DNA of 64,000 nucleotides, taken from NCBI RefSeq assembly GCF_008831305.1, contig NZ_ML708611.1:186001-250000 (forward strand), given 5' to 3'. Positions 62,655 to 64,000 of the stretch are shown piece after piece. How positions within the stretch are numbered: the stretch's first letter is position 1; every line of letters begins with the position of its first letter. The notes beneath the pieces are model-generated. The model made no database searches. It was not told the origin of the DNA and saw nothing but the letters and a program-made list of their open reading frames with translations. Source of the stretch: Kocuria coralli (GTDB lineage: Bacteria; Actinomycetota; Actinomycetes; Actinomycetales; Micrococcaceae). A program made the translations under genes and the position numbers.

Positions 62655-63680
62655 ATGGCAGGGGTACTGGCCGGTTTCGCCGTCATCTGGACCATCATCC
62701 TGGTGGGCTCGCTCGTGGGCCGCTCCGGGGTGCTGGGCGAGGGATCCCAGCGGACGCTGAGCCAGTTCTCCTTCTGGGTGGCCTCGCCCTGCCTCCTCTT
62801 CCTGACGGTCGCCGAGGCGGACATCGCGGTCATCCTGTCCGCGCCCCTGGCCGTCGCCCTGATGTCGGCCTGGTCCACCGTGGCGCTGTGGTGGGCGCTG
62901 CAATGGGGCTACTCCGCGCTCCGCCGCCGTCGTTCCGCACCTGCTCGCGGAGACGGCGAGCCGAAACGGCCCGCGCCGACGGTGCGGGACGGCGTCCGGA
63001 TCGCCGACGGCGAGCACCGGCCGGGCCTGGGCCAGGTCGTCATGTCGGGGCAGGCCGCCTCGCAGGTGAACTCCGCCAACCTCGGCATCCCCCTCACCAC
63101 GTTCGTCCTGGGAGACGCCTCGTACGTGGTTCCCGTGATCCTCTTCCAGCTCGCGATCAACACGCCCGTCTACCTGACGGTCATGGACATCGTGGTCCTC
63201 GGCCGGCGGCCCAACGTGCTCTCGATCCTCCGCTCGGTGATCACCAATCCCATGGTGATGGGCTCCCTGCTGGGGGTGCTCTTCGCGGCCACGGGCTGGC
63301 AGCTCCCGGAGATCGCCCTGCAGCCCGTCGAGCTCATCGCCGGGGCCGCCATTCCGTGCATGCTGGCGGCCTTCGGCATGTCCCTGACCCAGCACAAGCC
63401 GCTGCAGGGGCCACGGTCGCACAAGCTGCAGGTCCTGGTGCTCAGCGTGCTCAAGCTCCTGGTCATGCCTGCCCTGGCCTGGCTGTTCGGCCTGGCCCTG
63501 GGGCTGGAGGGCTCGGCCCTGTTCGGCGTCGTCCTCATGGCCTCGTTGCCCACGGCGCAGAACGTCTACGTGGCCGCCGTCCGCTACCGGACCGCGCAGC
63601 CCATCAGCCGCGACGTCGTCCTGGTCACCTCCGTGATCGCCATGCTGACCATGGCTCTGGTGGCCCTGATCCTGGCCTGA
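62655..63680 (+). CDS. AEC (auxin efflux carrier) family transporter
   Basis: 341 residues, about ten helices in two halves joined by a hydrophilic loop (about 85-130). SQVNSANLGIPLTTFVLGD and LPTAQNVYVAAVRY are family blocks. Bacterial members move dicarboxylates or amino-acid-like anions. Coupled to the methyltransferase. The stop codon lies in a 10-bp duplication. Confidence 0.88.
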   Translation: MAGVLAGFAVIWTIILVGSLVGRSGVLGEGSQRTLSQFSFWVASPCLLFLTVAEADIAVILSAPLAVALMSAWSTVALWWALQWGYSALRRRRSAPARGDGEPKRPAPTVRDGVRIADGEHRPGLGQVVMSGQAASQVNSANLGIPLTTFVLGDASYVVPVILFQLAINTPVYLTVMDIVVLGRRPNVLSILRSVITNPMVMGSLLGVLFAATGWQLPEIALQPVELIAGAAIPCMLAAFGMSLTQHKPLQGPRSHKLQVLVLSVLKLLVMPALAWLFGLALGLEGSALFGVVLMASLPTAQNVYVAAVRYRTAQPISRDVVLVTSVIAMLTMALVALILA

Positions 63681-63693
63681 CCGGGCCTGACCG
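63674..63693. repeat. 10-bp tandem duplication over the AEC stop codon
   Basis: GGCCTGACCG twice; the first copy contains the TGA stop. Confidence 0.75.
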
Positions 63694-63758
63694 GGCCAGG
63701 CCGGCACCCCCGGCGGGCCACGGCCGGGCCACCGAAGGACTCTTAAAGAAATCTGTAC

Positions 63759-63784
63759 GAAAGCCTGGAAATATCGGGGCTTTC
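63759..63784 (+). terminator. Hairpin after the AEC gene
   Basis: GAAAGCC/GGCTTTC, 7 bp, 12-nt loop, ending in TTTC just ahead of the next promoter region. Confidence 0.45.
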
Positions 63785-63787
63785 AAT

Positions 63788-63803
63788 TGTGTCAAGCTTC
63801 ACA
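63788..63803. promoter_or_regulatory. Crp-type operator upstream of the terminal lipoprotein gene
   Basis: TGTGTCAAGCTTCACA, one mismatch to TGTGA-N6-TCACA. Candidate -10 boxes TAACCT (63812-63817) and TAACTG (63821-63826) follow at distances typical of activation or occlusion. Confidence 0.6.
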
Positions 63804-63886
63804 GGCACGAGTAACCTACCTAACTGTCAGGGGACTGGTCCGTTCTTCACGGCGCGCCCTCTGCCACAGAGAAAACGGAGGAACTT

Positions 63887-64000
63887 GTGACAGCAAAACC
63901 ACACCGACGTGCTTTGCGTTCAGTCGCGGTGGCCGCAATCGGCGCATTCGTACTGGCAGGATGCGCCTCCGATGACGGCGGCCCCGTCGAACTCACCTGG
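63887..64000 (+). CDS. Lipoprotein, probably ABC solute-binding protein, N-terminal fragment
   Basis: 38 codons visible before the window ends. GTG with GGAGGA 5 nt upstream. Signal peptide MTAKPHRRALRSVAVAAIG then FVLAGC, a lipobox with Cys at 26. The mature start ASDDGGPVELTW resembles sugar-binding lipoproteins of ABC importers. A Crp-like site 84 bp upstream agrees with a carbon-uptake role. Only the first 38 residues are visible, so the family is an inference. Confidence 0.65.
   Translation, partial: MTAKPHRRALRSVAVAAIGAFVLAGCASDDGGPVELTW

Overview
The window is a GC-rich (about 70%) chromosomal segment of an actinobacterium. Gene content and order suggest the Micrococcales, probably Micrococcaceae, but the sequence alone does not fix the genus. 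Signs are an HspR-controlled dnaK operon, MarP, DUF3073, DUF4235 and DUF4177 proteins, and many genes whose start codon lies 6-9 nt after a TANNNT -10 box. The content is mostly core genome. I see no prophage, insertion sequence, CRISPR array or cas genes, and no toxin or defence island.

Region 1 (1-12.1 kb) follows the mycobacterial nth/crp/ponA2 neighbourhood: a DNA polymerase fragment, CoA-type Nudix, endonuclease III, acetyl-CoA synthetase, the MarP protease, a Crp regulator, a second divergent Nudix, RidA, DUF4177, a class A penicillin-binding protein, a metallophosphoesterase and tRNA-Pro. A gene-poor 0.6 kb follows. Region 2 (12.7-20.4 kb) is purine synthesis: purC and purD on the minus strand, purF and purM on the plus strand, with a zinc/SxxK-type asparaginase, a sterol-carrier-fold protein and a small membrane protein between them. 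Region 3 (20.5-37 kb) is mixed: clpB, GNAT, a CDP-alcohol phosphatidyltransferase, a CDF metal exporter, a tandem HAD protein, DinB, a TetR/SDR divergent pair, a DEAD-box helicase, a mutarotase, an AGCS symporter and a drug-efflux MFS.

Region 4 (37-46 kb) has trmB, a BCCT transporter, a divergent MerR/DUF4188 pair and the dnaK-grpE-dnaJ-hspR operon. Region 5 (46-52.4 kb) has an unusual lipoprotein, a tyrosine phosphatase with a P-loop kinase, and a TPP-riboswitch-controlled thiamine-precursor ECF transporter whose two ATPases and T subunit are one protein. Region 6 (52.4-64 kb) is a complete Mrp Na+/H+ antiporter operon with A and B fused, a UMF1-type MFS, dCTP deaminase, tRNA-Gly, a methyltransferase, an AEC transporter and the start of a lipoprotein that is probably an ABC solute-binding protein.

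The regulatory layer is the most informative part. Three Crp-like 16-mers precede acs, crp itself and the terminal lipoprotein gene, suggesting a small carbon regulon. Near-identical HAIR-like elements precede clpB and dnaK, matching the hspR gene in the window. Candidate operators lie in the TetR/SDR and MerR/DUF4188 divergent regions. Short tandem duplications recur, several of them straddling stop codons.
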